This document shows positions 6,810 through 14,352 of a stretch of DNA of 27,392 nt, piece by piece; within the stretch, counting starts at the first letter, position 1, and each line of letters starts with the position of its first letter. Both the position numbers and the translations under genes were made by a program. The stretch is from Candidatus Gastranaerophilales bacterium. GTDB lineage: Bacteria > Cyanobacteriota > Vampirovibrionia > Gastranaerophilales > Gastranaerophilaceae. The notes beneath the pieces are model-generated. The model searched no databases. It saw only the letters and a program-made list of their open reading frames with translations, and was not told where the DNA came from. The stretch lies in NCBI GenBank assembly GCA_910587815.1, contig CAJUNK010000021.1, positions 1-27,392 of the forward strand, written 5' to 3'.

Positions 6810-8420
6810 TTATTCCTCTTTTTTAAATATCCTTAAATGCCTTTTGGCACCTTCACCTTCGCTTACTGAAGATAAATTATGCGCATCTACAAATTCATGC
6901 TGTAATTTTCTTATATGCTGGGGCTGAGGCTCTAATTCAATGGTTTCTGTACCTTCCATCACCTTTGCAATTGCAGCCTTTGCCTCATCCAATGCAAGTT
7001 CAGCCTCATCCATATAGCCTGTATACTTATGTTCAACTGTTTTTTCCTGTGTCAGGTGCAATGCATCTTTTAAGACTTTTTGAATTTGCGACATAGAATT
7101 TGTACGCACAAAATAAACAGGCAATCTGTATTCATTTGCGACAGCAAGCACCTTTGTTCCACCTTTTGCAAAGTTTTTATGCGCAATCACAAAATCAGCA
7201 TCTTCCACATTGCGAACAATTTCAGCATTAATGTCTAGTCTTTCTATTATTTTATCCACAATAGAGCGGGAAACTGCATAGATAAAGATTTTTTTATGGT
7301 TTTTAACATCATCAACATATTTTTGTCTGTTAAATGAAAAATTAAGCGGGCTTTGAACTTTTTGCGCCATATTGTCAAGCTCGTTCACTTTATCTATTAT
7401 TTTATTTTCATTATTTTGGACTTTATTTACCTTTTCTTCATAATTTTCATCCACTTTCCTGATTTCAGGCGTGATAGGCCAGCCCCTTAAAATATAATCC
7501 ACAGCCTCTGCCGTATTTTTATACACAGCAAGGGTGTTTCTATCTATAATTTCTATTACAATATCAAATGTAGGCTGCTTTTCACGTTCTAAAACAGTTT
7601 TTTGGCATCCTCTGTGTTTTGCTTCATCATCCCCTAAAGTAACAGAACTTACCCCGCCAACCAAATCTGACATTTGCGGGTTTTTAATGATATTTTCTAA
7701 AGTATTACCGTGTGCCGTTGCAATGAGCATAACACCGCGTTCTGCTATTGTTCTTGCAGCCTGCGCTTCAAGTTCTGTCCCTATTTCATCTACAACAATA
7801 ACTTCAGGCGTGTGGTTTTCAACAGCTTCAATCATCACATCCTTTTGAAACTCAGGTTGTGAAACCTGCATCCTTCTTGCTTTTCCTATTGCAGGGTGCG
7901 CAACATCACCATCACCTGCAATTTCATTTGAAGTATCTACAACAACTACTCTTTTTCCTATTTCATCTGCTACAAGGCGTGAAATTTCCCTTAATTTTGT
8001 GGTTTTACCAACACCTGGACGCCCAAGAAAAAGAATACTTTTATTTTGCATAACAAAATCTTTAATGCAGGCAATAGTACCAGTTATAACTCTGCCAATA
8101 CGCATTGTAAGGCCAATAATTTTTCCTTGCCTGTTTCTAATAGCGCTTATTCTATGCAAAGTGCCCGCAATACCAGAGCGGTTATCAGATGTAAATTCAG
8201 GAATTTTTTCCACAATAAAATTTATGTCGTCAGATACAACCGTATCAGAGCCTAAATATACAATTTTTCCATTCCCTATGCGAACTTCAGGAATTCTTCC
8301 AATATCAAGAACAATTTCAATAGCATCATCCAAAATGCCATCTTGTATATGCCTTTTTATTTTAGGCGGCAAGATATCAGTCAAAAGCTGAATGTCATTT
8401 TGAAATTGTATCTCACTCAT
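6810..8420 (-). CDS. Ycf45/SpoIIIAA-like AAA ATPase with R3H nucleic-acid-binding domain
   Basis: 536 aa. Residues 1-120 match the N-terminal part of the SpoIIIAA-like family (e.g. RHRISAIR-type region before the P-loop). The ATPase has Walker A GRPGVGKTT (133-141) and Walker B VIVVDEIG (207-214), with GARRMQV-like and TAHGNTLENIIKNP segments that are family hallmarks. A charged linker (about 330-375) leads to a second domain with IFIYAVSRS and ADFVIAHK. The C-terminus is an R3H domain (PQHIRKLQHE... then SEGEGAKRHLRI) that binds single-stranded nucleic acid. This architecture is typical of cyanobacteria and plastid Ycf45. The function is not established. Confidence 0.9.
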   Translation of the reverse strand: MSEIQFQNDIQLLTDILPPKIKRHIQDGILDDAIEIVLDIGRIPEVRIGNGKIVYLGSDTVVSDDINFIVEKIPEFTSDNRSGIAGTLHRISAIRNRQGKIIGLTMRIGRVITGTIACIKDFVMQNKSILFLGRPGVGKTTKLREISRLVADEIGKRVVVVDTSNEIAGDGDVAHPAIGKARRMQVSQPEFQKDVMIEAVENHTPEVIVVDEIGTELEAQAARTIAERGVMLIATAHGNTLENIIKNPQMSDLVGGVSSVTLGDDEAKHRGCQKTVLEREKQPTFDIVIEIIDRNTLAVYKNTAEAVDYILRGWPITPEIRKVDENYEEKVNKVQNNENKIIDKVNELDNMAQKVQSPLNFSFNRQKYVDDVKNHKKIFIYAVSRSIVDKIIERLDINAEIVRNVEDADFVIAHKNFAKGGTKVLAVANEYRLPVYFVRTNSMSQIQKVLKDALHLTQEKTVEHKYTGYMDEAELALDEAKAAIAKVMEGTETIELEPQPQHIRKLQHEFVDAHNLSSVSEGEGAKRHLRIFKKEE

Positions 8421-8495
8421 AAATATTTCTGCCTTTCAAAAGCTTAATACTACATTTGTATTATCGGCACAATACCTCAGAACTTTATACTTTTA

Positions 8496-9296
8496 TTATA
8501 TATTTTCTATAATGGAATTAACTAATTTTGCAAATTTTTGCGCAGCCTTTTTCCCCATTTCAACAACTTCCCCATGGCTTAACTTTGTATCTGAAATACC
8601 GCTTGCATAATTAGTAATAAGGCTTATTCCTATTGTTTGCATCCCCAGATAATTTGAGACAATAGCCTCAGGCACAGTAGACATACCGACAGCATCTGCG
8701 CCAAGCTTATTAAACATTTTCACCTCAGCAGGCGTTTCATAGCTTGGCCCTGTGGTCATAAGATAAACCCCCTCTTTTAGTTCCACCCCAATGTTTTTAG
8801 CGCACTCTTTTACCTTATCGCGCAGGGTTTTTGTATAAATATCAGACATATCAGGAAATCTTTCACCCAAGGTATCATCATTTTTACCTATGAGCGGATT
8901 TTTTGCCGTAAAATTGATATGGTCTGAAATCAACATTAAATCAGAAGGTTTTAAAGATTTTTCCACAGAACCCGCAGCATTTGTCAAAATTAAAATTTTA
9001 ACGCCAAGTTTTTTAAATATTTTAACAGGATAAGTTATATCTGAAAGTTCATACCCTTCGTAATAATGAAGACGCCCCTGCATTATTACAACATTTTTAT
9101 TAAAAATATTACAGAAAAACAAAGAGCCTTTATGCCCTTTTACAGTGGATGTTTTAAACCCGGGGATTTCAGAATAATTAAGCGTAATGCCATCAAGATT
9201 TTTCGTAAACTCCCCAAGACCAGAACCAAGCACCAGTGCAATTTCCGGTACAAAATTTCCGGTTTTCTCTTTGATAAAATCAATGGTTGATTGCAA
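8496..9296 (-). CDS. Purine nucleoside phosphorylase, trimeric type
   Basis: Cleaves (deoxy)inosine and guanosine with phosphate to free base and ribose-1-phosphate in purine salvage. The PNP-I trimeric signatures are complete: GSGLG phosphate loop (24-28), HKG (His55), GRLHYYEG (74-81), NAAG (106-109), GPSYETPAE (183-191), MSTVPE (205-210) and the base-contacting asparagine in ITNYASG (Asn229). Length 266 aa is normal. The start is TTG at 9296, with TAAGG 8 nt upstream and no better ATG nearby. It lies 45 bp after rpoZ and 75 bp before the Ycf45-like gene on the same strand. Identification is firm; symbol punA or deoD depends on convention. Confidence 0.94.
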   Translation of the reverse strand: MQSTIDFIKEKTGNFVPEIALVLGSGLGEFTKNLDGITLNYSEIPGFKTSTVKGHKGSLFFCNIFNKNVVIMQGRLHYYEGYELSDITYPVKIFKKLGVKILILTNAAGSVEKSLKPSDLMLISDHINFTAKNPLIGKNDDTLGERFPDMSDIYTKTLRDKVKECAKNIGVELKEGVYLMTTGPSYETPAEVKMFNKLGADAVGMSTVPEAIVSNYLGMQTIGISLITNYASGISDTKLSHGEVVEMGKKAAQKFAKLVNSIIENI

Positions 9297-9341
9297 TTTT
9301 AAAACCTTACTTTAATTTATTATCTTAATATTAAAATAAAT

Positions 9342-9587
9342 TTACCCTACAAGGCCTGAATCATCAGCTTCAGATGCTTTTACCATAATAGCATGCTGCA
9401 CTGGTTTTTCTTTTTTTATATTTGAATCATAAGATGCTTCAAAATCATAGCCAAAGTCATCTTTATTTTTTTTCATTTGTGATTCATCAACTAATTTTTT
9501 TGCAAGCTCAATTAATTCATATACTAATTGATATCTATTTGGGGTTTTTTCATTCAATTCCCATGCAATTTTTGTAATTTGATTCAT
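9342..9587 (-). CDS. rpoZ: DNA-directed RNA polymerase omega subunit
   Basis: 81 aa, the usual size of omega, the small assembly subunit of RNA polymerase. The conserved core NRYQLVYELIELAKKL matches the omega signature NRY-x-LV, and KPVQHAIMVKASE matches the KPV-x-x-AI segment typical of cyanobacterial-type omega. The middle acidic linker (KDDFGYDFE) is variable in the family. A strong AGGAGA site lies 5 nt before the ATG. It heads the rpoZ, phosphorylase, Ycf45-like, YgjP-like, FNT series. Because omega is short and diverged the call rests on two motifs. Confidence 0.75.
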   Translation of the reverse strand: MNQITKIAWELNEKTPNRYQLVYELIELAKKLVDESQMKKNKDDFGYDFEASYDSNIKKEKPVQHAIMVKASEADDSGLVG

Positions 9588-9628
9588 AAAATTCTCCTGA
9601 TTGTATATTTATAATACAATGACTAAGC

Positions 9629-9665
9629 TTTTCTTGCAAGAAAAAAGCAAAGTTGCTTGAACTTT
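9629..9665 (-). terminator. Weak AT-rich terminator-like hairpin plus palindrome upstream of rpoZ
   Basis: On the minus strand, AAAGTT-CAAGC-AACTTT is followed by GCTTTTTT (9641-9665), a weak intrinsic terminator for the gene at 9693-10226. It adjoins a perfect 16-bp palindrome TTTTCTTGCAAGAAAA (9629-9644). Low stem stability means read-through into rpoZ is likely. Confidence 0.35.
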
Positions 9666-9692
9666 TTCGCAGCAAAATGACGTTATAAAATA

Positions 9693-10226
9693 TTATTCAT
9701 AATCATATCTTTCATACATACGTTTTTTGTGTTCTGAATATGTTTTAAACGCATCAGGAGCCATCAGTTTTAAAAAACCATCAATAAGCCCTACATTATC
9801 ATCATTGTCATTTACAGGGGTAGAATCATTCGCAATCCTTTTTGGGGTAAAGCCTGCACGCCTTAAAGATAAAGGAATCGAAGTGCCTGATAGCAATTTT
9901 CTTTGACTTGCAAGCTTTAATTTTTTCATGCGCTCATCAACCGGTAAAAATTCCCAAGTGCGCCCCAAAAGATATTCTTCCAGTTTTGCAATCCTGTATT
10001 TATCACTATCATAGGTATTTACAGAAGAAAAATGCCTTTTTTCCATGGTTTTTATTTCGCGCAATACATTATTTGAAAAATTTACATCAGGCGGGATAGG
10101 CTGCGCATTCATTATATCTTTTGCTGTGATATAAAAATCTTGCTGCACTTCACATATTGCAGGCAGACATAAAATATTCAAAACAAGCAGAATAATTATA
10201 GATAATGTGCATTTTTCTCTTTGCAT
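9693..10226 (-). CDS. Secreted protein with R-x-x-x-LE-x-x-LLG motif, unknown
   Basis: 177 aa with an N-terminal signal peptide (hydrophobic core about residues 8-22; cleavage near AICE, so likely not a lipoprotein because LPAIC lacks a small residue before Cys). Residues 77-113 carry YRIAKLEEYLLGRTW and then ERMKKLKLASQRKLLSG. The repeated pattern (R-x-x-x-L-E-x-x-L-x-G, then R-x-x-x-L) resembles short repeats seen in secreted proteins of cyanobacteria and Melainabacteria. The rest has low-complexity linkers (DSTPVNDNDDN). A GGTGG site precedes the ATG. It lies 105 bp upstream of rpoZ on the same strand. Function unknown. Confidence 0.7.
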   Translation of the reverse strand: MQREKCTLSIIILLVLNILCLPAICEVQQDFYITAKDIMNAQPIPPDVNFSNNVLREIKTMEKRHFSSVNTYDSDKYRIAKLEEYLLGRTWEFLPVDERMKKLKLASQRKLLSGTSIPLSLRRAGFTPKRIANDSTPVNDNDDNVGLIDGFLKLMAPDAFKTYSEHKKRMYERYDYE

Positions 10227-10362
10227 AGTTCCACCAATTTTTTATATGCCACTCCACAATTACACTTTAAACTTCTTTTATGTTTCTTAAAGCCCGCCAT
10301 TAGGGATTTCAGGTGGGTATGTTAACTTATGTAACAATAAAAATAAAAATCCTAAAGTACAT

Positions 10363-10368
10363 TATAAA
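10363..10368 (+). promoter_or_regulatory. Candidate -10 box for the secreted HExxH gene
   Basis: TATAAA 45 nt upstream of the chosen ATG (10414), within the AT-rich gap after the divergent gene at 9693-10226. No good -35 was identified. Confidence 0.3.
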
Positions 10369-10413
10369 AATGCCGTTAAACAATTCATAAGGATGATAAA
10401 AGGAACTATAGGG

Positions 10414-10989
10414 ATGAAAAAACTATTTTTAATATTTTGCATAACTTTAACAATTTTATTTTCAAAAGCAAACGTTATACAAGCAAATGATTTCGCTGAA
10501 AATACTGCAAATACAAGAATAGCAGCTTCATTATATATGCTAAATGACCTAGGCCAAAGAGATGTAATCGCTTTATTAAAAGGTCAGAACGCTACAGGCA
10601 AACCAATCAGAATAATGTTTAGAAACCTTGCAATATATGGTGCAGGCGATTGTGAAGCTTTCACAACAAAAACAAAAGCTGGTTCTCTTGTAATATTTAT
10701 CAATGAAGAACATAAAGATGCACCTCTTGAAGCTATAGCTTGCTTAATCGCTCATGAAAGCCAACATCATACAATGACAAATACAAAACAAGAAGAATTA
10801 AGAGCTTGGCTTAAAGAAGTTTCAACTTGGAATGCATTTGTAAGAAAAGACCCTCTTGTTGCAAATTCAACTCATCCTTTAATAAAAAGAGAAAACAAGA
10901 TAGCTAAATTAAATGCAAAAGATAATGGCAGAGGCGGCGCAATTGAACAAGTAATCGCTCAAAACCCTGTTTATGCAGGTTTAAACTAA
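10414..10989 (+). CDS. Secreted putative zinc metallopeptidase (HExxH)
   Basis: 191 aa from the ATG at 10414. An in-frame ATG at 10393 would add seven residues, but the later one has AAAGGA 9 nt upstream and gives a textbook signal peptide (MKKLFLIF then a hydrophobic run, cleavage near IQAND). The mature protein has HESQHH in an ACLIAHESQHHTMTN context (zinc motif at about residues 114-118), followed 8-9 residues later by QEELRAW, whose glutamates could be the third ligand as in gluzincins. No named family is recognised beyond this. It stands alone, ending at a strong terminator. Protease activity is inferred from the motif only. Confidence 0.7.
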   Translation: MKKLFLIFCITLTILFSKANVIQANDFAENTANTRIAASLYMLNDLGQRDVIALLKGQNATGKPIRIMFRNLAIYGAGDCEAFTTKTKAGSLVIFINEEHKDAPLEAIACLIAHESQHHTMTNTKQEELRAWLKEVSTWNAFVRKDPLVANSTHPLIKRENKIAKLNAKDNGRGGAIEQVIAQNPVYAGLN

Positions 10990-11015
10990 GAAAATAGCTG
11001 TTAAATCAGGTTTTA

Positions 11016-11047
11016 CCCCCTTGTGTTTTCAAGGGGGCATTTATTTA
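11016..11047 (+). terminator. Intrinsic terminator after the HExxH gene
   Basis: Perfect 8-bp stem CCCCCTTG / CAAGGGGG (11016-11023 with 11030-11037), loop TGTTTT, followed by the T-rich CATTTATTTAT. Strong and 26 nt past the stop codon. Confidence 0.88.
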
Positions 11048-11153
11048 TACCTAAAAGCTAATATAAGATATTTTTATACTTATAAAACTTGCCATTGGAT
11101 TATTAAATTAATATCATAAAAATATGCCCAATATTTAGAGTGTTAAAATTTAT

Positions 11154-11606
11154 GTGATTTTAGCAGAAAAATGGGTCAAATCGTCAAAATGCAGGGTCAT
11201 TTTTAATGATTTACTTTTGTTTAAAAACAAATATCGTTTGATAGAGTTTATTTTATCAAATCAAAAAACCTGTAGAATTACAGACACAAGCAGCAAGATG
11301 CAGCTTTGTAACAACACGGCTGACACAGCTTCGGGCTCTGTGCGGTGCCACAACTATGCTGGCGGCTGCAAGGGCGCAGGCTCAGACTATACATATCCTG
11401 ACAACTGCAACCCGAACACTATTTGGGGTCTTGCCCCAGGCAGCAGTATTAGTCATGCCTGGCTGACAGATGGTATATTATATTCTGGCGTCACCATTCC
11501 AAGCCGTGCCTTTTCGGTGCGCCTATTACATGTTCTGTTTCAGGCACCTCTTGCTGTGTCTTTTGGATTTGATATTTTTATACAACAATGTTTTTATAAA
11601 ATTTAA
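11154..11606 (+). pseudogene. GC-rich, cysteine-rich coding relic (surface-protein-like fragment)
   Basis: An open frame covers this span, but its first 40 codons are AT-rich and unlike a natural N-terminus. The segment about 11282-11545 has a base composition near half GC, unlike its surroundings. In this frame it reads as a cysteine-rich, Gly/Asn/Thr-rich extracellular type of sequence (SGSVRCHNYAGGCKG, then YTYPDNCNP, then AWLTDGILYSG and RAFSVR). The AW-x(n)-G-x-LY and FSVR ending recall the C-terminal part of FISUMP/DUF1566-type surface domains. After FSVR the frame becomes implausible. No ribosome site precedes a start. Most likely a decayed fragment of a transferred surface protein gene; a low-confidence reading. 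Confidence 0.35.
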
Positions 11607-11608
11607 AA

Positions 11609-11790
11609 ACCCTGTTAACAGGCAAATTTTGTTACCCTGCCTAAACTAGCAAGGTGGGTGAGCGCCTCGATAAATCCGTTTCCTTTAAAAAGGCATTAAC
11701 CCCAAGGTATACTTCAATTATCTTTAAATTAAGAGCTTGCTCTCCCTTTTTTAAAAACTGTAGGAACAAAATTACAACCTGTCACAGGGT
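11609..11790. ncRNA. 182-nt structured RNA, 6S (SsrS)-like candidate
   Basis: The two ends pair in three blocks: ACCCTGT with ACAGGGT (11609-11615 with 11784-11790), ACAGG with CCTGT (11618-11622 with 11778-11782), and AATTTTGTT with AACAAAATT (11625-11633 with 11765-11773). Inside is an open region, a small hairpin AGAG-CTTG-CTCT (11732-11743) on one side, and an apical arm pairing 11656-11666 with 11692-11702 (two mismatches). A long closing stem, a central bubble with a small side hairpin, an apical arm and a length near 180 nt are the hallmarks of 6S RNA, which mimics an open promoter for RNA polymerase. The strand is unsettled: the minus strand has TGCTAAAAT exactly 6 nt before the stem and TTTTT after it; the plus strand has TATAAA at 11595-11600 and a GGTGAGC-x-x-CTCG run reminiscent of E. 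coli 6S. Confidence 0.45.
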
Positions 11791-11796
11791 AATTTT

Positions 11797-11805
11797 ATTT
11801 TAGCA
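11797..11805 (-). promoter_or_regulatory. Extended -10 box facing the 6S-like RNA
   Basis: TGCTAAAAT on the minus strand, with 6 nt to position 11790, the first base of the closing stem. No consensus -35 was found. This is the main argument for minus-strand transcription of the structured RNA. Confidence 0.35.
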
Positions 11806-11871
11806 TATTATCCTTCGTTGTGCATTATTCTTTATGGCAATTAAAATAAACAATTTCTTCTTTTTTATTTT

Positions 11872-12099
11872 TTAGTTTGACATACTGTTTATTTCAAAAA
11901 ACATAATCATTCTTATTGAATAAATAGCTATTGTAAAGCAAAGTTTAATAAAAATATTTTTTGTTCTCTTTCTGTAAAAATGTAGTTTATTTTGAATTTC
12001 AAGCATTTCAATATGCTTTGTAGACAATTTGTCTAATTCTAAATTACCAAAACCACAGTTTTTGTATGAAAGATTCGCTCCCATCTGGTTTGTTGACAT
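11872..12099 (-). CDS. Small membrane protein, unknown (75 aa)
   Basis: The N-terminal half is soluble and helical (ELDKLSTKHIEMLEIQNKL), followed by a basic stretch YRKRTK and one hydrophobic span (about residues 49-68), so a tail-anchored-like topology with the N-terminus inside is likely. A good ribosome site, GGAAAGGA, lies 9 nt before the ATG, which is the chief reason to accept the gene. A dyad (12125-12140) sits just upstream in the leader. No family recognised. It lies upstream of, and on the same strand as, the minus-strand option for the 6S-like RNA. Confidence 0.5.
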   Translation of the reverse strand: MSTNQMGANLSYKNCGFGNLELDKLSTKHIEMLEIQNKLHFYRKRTKNIFIKLCFTIAIYSIRMIMFFEINSMSN

Positions 12100-12124
12100 T
12101 ACAGTGATTCCTTTCCTATTTCAT

Positions 12125-12140
12125 ACCCTTCATGAGGGGT
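12125..12140. promoter_or_regulatory. 16-bp dyad upstream of the 75-aa gene
   Basis: ACCCTTCATGAGGGGT: seven of eight positions are symmetric around the central TCATGA. It lies 9 nt upstream of the ribosome site of the gene at 11872-12099. It could be an operator or an RNA hairpin in the 5' leader; no regulator is identified. Confidence 0.3.
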
Positions 12141-12342
12141 GATAATCAAAAGCATATACTAAAATAATTTTTTGGATATTACCTGATTGGGTAATATAAA
12201 AAATATAAAAATAATAATCTTATAAAGATTTTATTAAAGGACTTGAAATACTCCTTTGTTTTGTGTAATATTACGTGCGTAACAGTTGGATAAAATACTA
12301 ATTTATTTTGGCAATTTTTTAAATTCAGGAGGTTTATACAAA

Positions 12343-12387
12343 TTGTCAAAAGTCATTAACAACGTAAAATACCTTAGAAACTCATAA
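12343..12387 (+). CDS. Possible 14-codon leader peptide with strong ribosome site
   Basis: An AGGAGG at 12328-12333, the best ribosome site in this neighbourhood, precedes not the ATG of the 612-aa gene but a TTG at 12343 that opens 14 codons (MSKVINNVKYLRNS) and ends in tandem TAA stops, 8 nt before the ATG at 12396, which has no Shine-Dalgarno of its own. This fits an upstream peptide whose translation is coupled to the membrane-protein gene. A 9-10 nt spacing and a TTG start are not ideal; it may also be a chance AGGAGG. Confidence 0.35.
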   Translation: MSKVINNVKYLRNS

Positions 12388-12395
12388 TAACAAAT

Positions 12396-14234
12396 ATGGC
12401 AGTAAATAAAATCGGAATAGAGAAGAATATACAATATAATATAAATAGTAAAAATACCAATACTATGGGTAATTTTTTTCAACAAAATCAAAGCAGCCCA
12501 AGTTTTACAGGCGGTCTTGATTCTGCAATAAAGGTATTAAAAACATTTAATGACAAACCAATGATTGGTGTTGCATTCACTGATACTGCTGCAACAAATG
12601 GACCAAGAAGCATTGGAGACTTGATTGCACTTGGGCCCGCAGCAGGTGCTGAAACTGCAAGGCGTGAATTTTCTGGTCTTATTGTAAACTGTTTATTGCC
12701 AAGCTTTTTTGTACTTGGCGCTGCAAAACTTATTAATCATCATTATATGAAAGATTTCAAGGGTGTGAATATGTCCTCTTCATGGGCAAATTCAGAAACT
12801 ATTGATACCTTGAAAGATATTTATAAAAACAGTATAAATTCAGCCTCTGAAGGCGATATAGAAGCAAAAGCCTTTGTAAGAAATACTTTGGAAAATCTTG
12901 AAGGCTTAAACGGAAAGTCTTGGGTTGATTATGCAGATAAATTAGATACAAAAGATGGCAAAAAAGCTATAAAATTATTATCTGATGCTATAACTAACCC
13001 TGAAATGAACAAAAAGGATACCAAAAATGCAATTAAAACTGCCCTTGGCCTTTTAGCAGGTCAAACAGAAGCAGTTGAAACTATAAGATTCAAAAATGCA
13101 GATAAAAACTTTGGTTCAAACCTTGCAGATTTATTGCGAGACCAGGTGGATTTAGGCAGAAAATTCAGCAATGCCTCTGTAAAATCTAACCTTGACAATT
13201 TTGCCATAGCTGCAAAGAAAATGGTAAATACAAAAAGTGTTATGGGCCTTGCAGTGGTATTGCCGCTTGCAATGTCTATGCAATACATAAACAGAGCAAT
13301 TACGCGCCACAAATACAAAAAAACAGGTGCCCCTATCTATAAAGATTTTGAAAAAGAAAATAGAACCCTAACCCCTGAAGAAGAAAAGAAACTTGGCAGA
13401 CAAAAACCTTTGTGCGCAGGCCTTATGGTTGGTCTTGCGATGCTTTCTATGATGAAAAAACCATCTTTAGAAATGTTCCAGTTCAAAGGAATGTTTCCAA
13501 CTATAGACCAATGCAGATGGATTGCAACAGCAACTTTTGCTTCAAGAATGTTTGCATCAGAAGACCCTAATGAACTTAGAGAATCTACAGTGCGTGATAT
13601 TGCATCGTTCTCTGGTCTTTACTTCCTTGGAGATTACGCTTCAAAAGCTGCTGCAACATTCTTTGAAAAACAGAATAAAGATGTGAAACTATTAAACCAT
13701 ATAAAAGAAGTGCCACAGGATGCTAATGTATTTAAAAAATTCGGCAATTGGGTAAAAAATGTCAAGGTTAAATCTTTTGATGAAGTTGCAAAAAATGCAA
13801 AAACCACAAAATACAGAGGAATTTGCGAACTTGCAAGCCTTGGTTTTTCAATTGCAACCCTTGGAATATTGCTGCCTATGTATAATAAAAGAGTGACAGC
13901 TAAAAAAGAAGCACAAAGAAAGGCGAACATGCAGCAGGAACAAAATAAAATCCAAAAAATGACACAACCTGCAACAAACGATGACAAACCATCTATTACG
14001 CCACAAAATATGCTTATTCATCCAATGAAAGATACAACACTTAGTACAAAAAATAATAATGTAAGCATTTTAAACGGTGCAAAAGTGAAAGATTTAACCG
14101 TAACATCATTTAATGTACAAAAAACACCTGCACAAGGATGGTACGATTTTGAAATGAAGGGCAAATTTAAAGACTGGGAAGAATATACACAAGATAATGT
14201 CTTTAAAAAAGTTGCAACAGAATGTTTTAGGTAA
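12396..14234 (+). CDS. Lineage-specific multi-span membrane protein, unknown
   Basis: 612 aa. The N-terminus is a short Asn/Gln-rich tail ending in SPSFTGG (F37-T38-G39), followed by a conserved-looking region GPAAGAETARREFSG. Hydrophobic segments occur around residues 98-115 (LLPSFFVLGAAKLI), 283-300, 338-355, 400-415 and 475-495. Between the first two lies a soluble helical domain of about 160 residues; the last 110 residues are soluble. It resembles large unannotated proteins common in gut Gastranaerophilales, many of which carry an F-x-G motif near the start. The ATG lacks a ribosome site (see leader peptide). No enzymatic motif is visible; function unknown. Confidence 0.85.
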   Translation: MAVNKIGIEKNIQYNINSKNTNTMGNFFQQNQSSPSFTGGLDSAIKVLKTFNDKPMIGVAFTDTAATNGPRSIGDLIALGPAAGAETARREFSGLIVNCLLPSFFVLGAAKLINHHYMKDFKGVNMSSSWANSETIDTLKDIYKNSINSASEGDIEAKAFVRNTLENLEGLNGKSWVDYADKLDTKDGKKAIKLLSDAITNPEMNKKDTKNAIKTALGLLAGQTEAVETIRFKNADKNFGSNLADLLRDQVDLGRKFSNASVKSNLDNFAIAAKKMVNTKSVMGLAVVLPLAMSMQYINRAITRHKYKKTGAPIYKDFEKENRTLTPEEEKKLGRQKPLCAGLMVGLAMLSMMKKPSLEMFQFKGMFPTIDQCRWIATATFASRMFASEDPNELRESTVRDIASFSGLYFLGDYASKAAATFFEKQNKDVKLLNHIKEVPQDANVFKKFGNWVKNVKVKSFDEVAKNAKTTKYRGICELASLGFSIATLGILLPMYNKRVTAKKEAQRKANMQQEQNKIQKMTQPATNDDKPSITPQNMLIHPMKDTTLSTKNNNVSILNGAKVKDLTVTSFNVQKTPAQGWYDFEMKGKFKDWEEYTQDNVFKKVATECFR

Positions 14235-14290
14235 TTAATTAAATTTTGTTCAGGATTATTATTAGATAAATTGCAATAATTTATGTCATC

Positions 14291-14321
14291 AAAACTATTA
14301 TTATTTAAAAGATAGTTTTTT
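14291..14321 (+). terminator. Intrinsic terminator after the 612-aa gene
   Basis: Eight-base arms AAAACTAT and ATAGTTTT (14291-14298 with 14312-14319) around a 13-nt loop, running into TTTT. AT-rich, so of moderate strength, and placed about 60 nt past the stop. Confidence 0.55.
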
Positions 14322-14352
14322 GTGCAAATTTAATAATATTTAACAATCATTA

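Noticed and set aside
6433..6927. 164-codon plus-strand frame
   Set aside because: Antisense to the YgjP-like gene and the R3H end of the ATPase gene, both of which carry clear motifs.
11609..11790. tmRNA, RNase P RNA, SRP RNA or cobalamin riboswitch
   Set aside because: None of the diagnostic elements (tRNA-like end with tag frame, P4 core, GGAA-type SRP loop, B12 box) could be found; the rod-with-bubble layout fits 6S better.
12303..12491. 62-codon minus-strand frame across the start of the 612-aa gene
   Set aside because: It overlaps the leader and gene start, looks like translated AT-rich antisense and has no ribosome site.
13061..13987. Two minus-strand frames of 85 and 117 codons inside the 612-aa gene
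   Set aside because: Both are antisense to a long, well-behaved coding sequence and encode hydrophobic shadow peptides without family resemblance.
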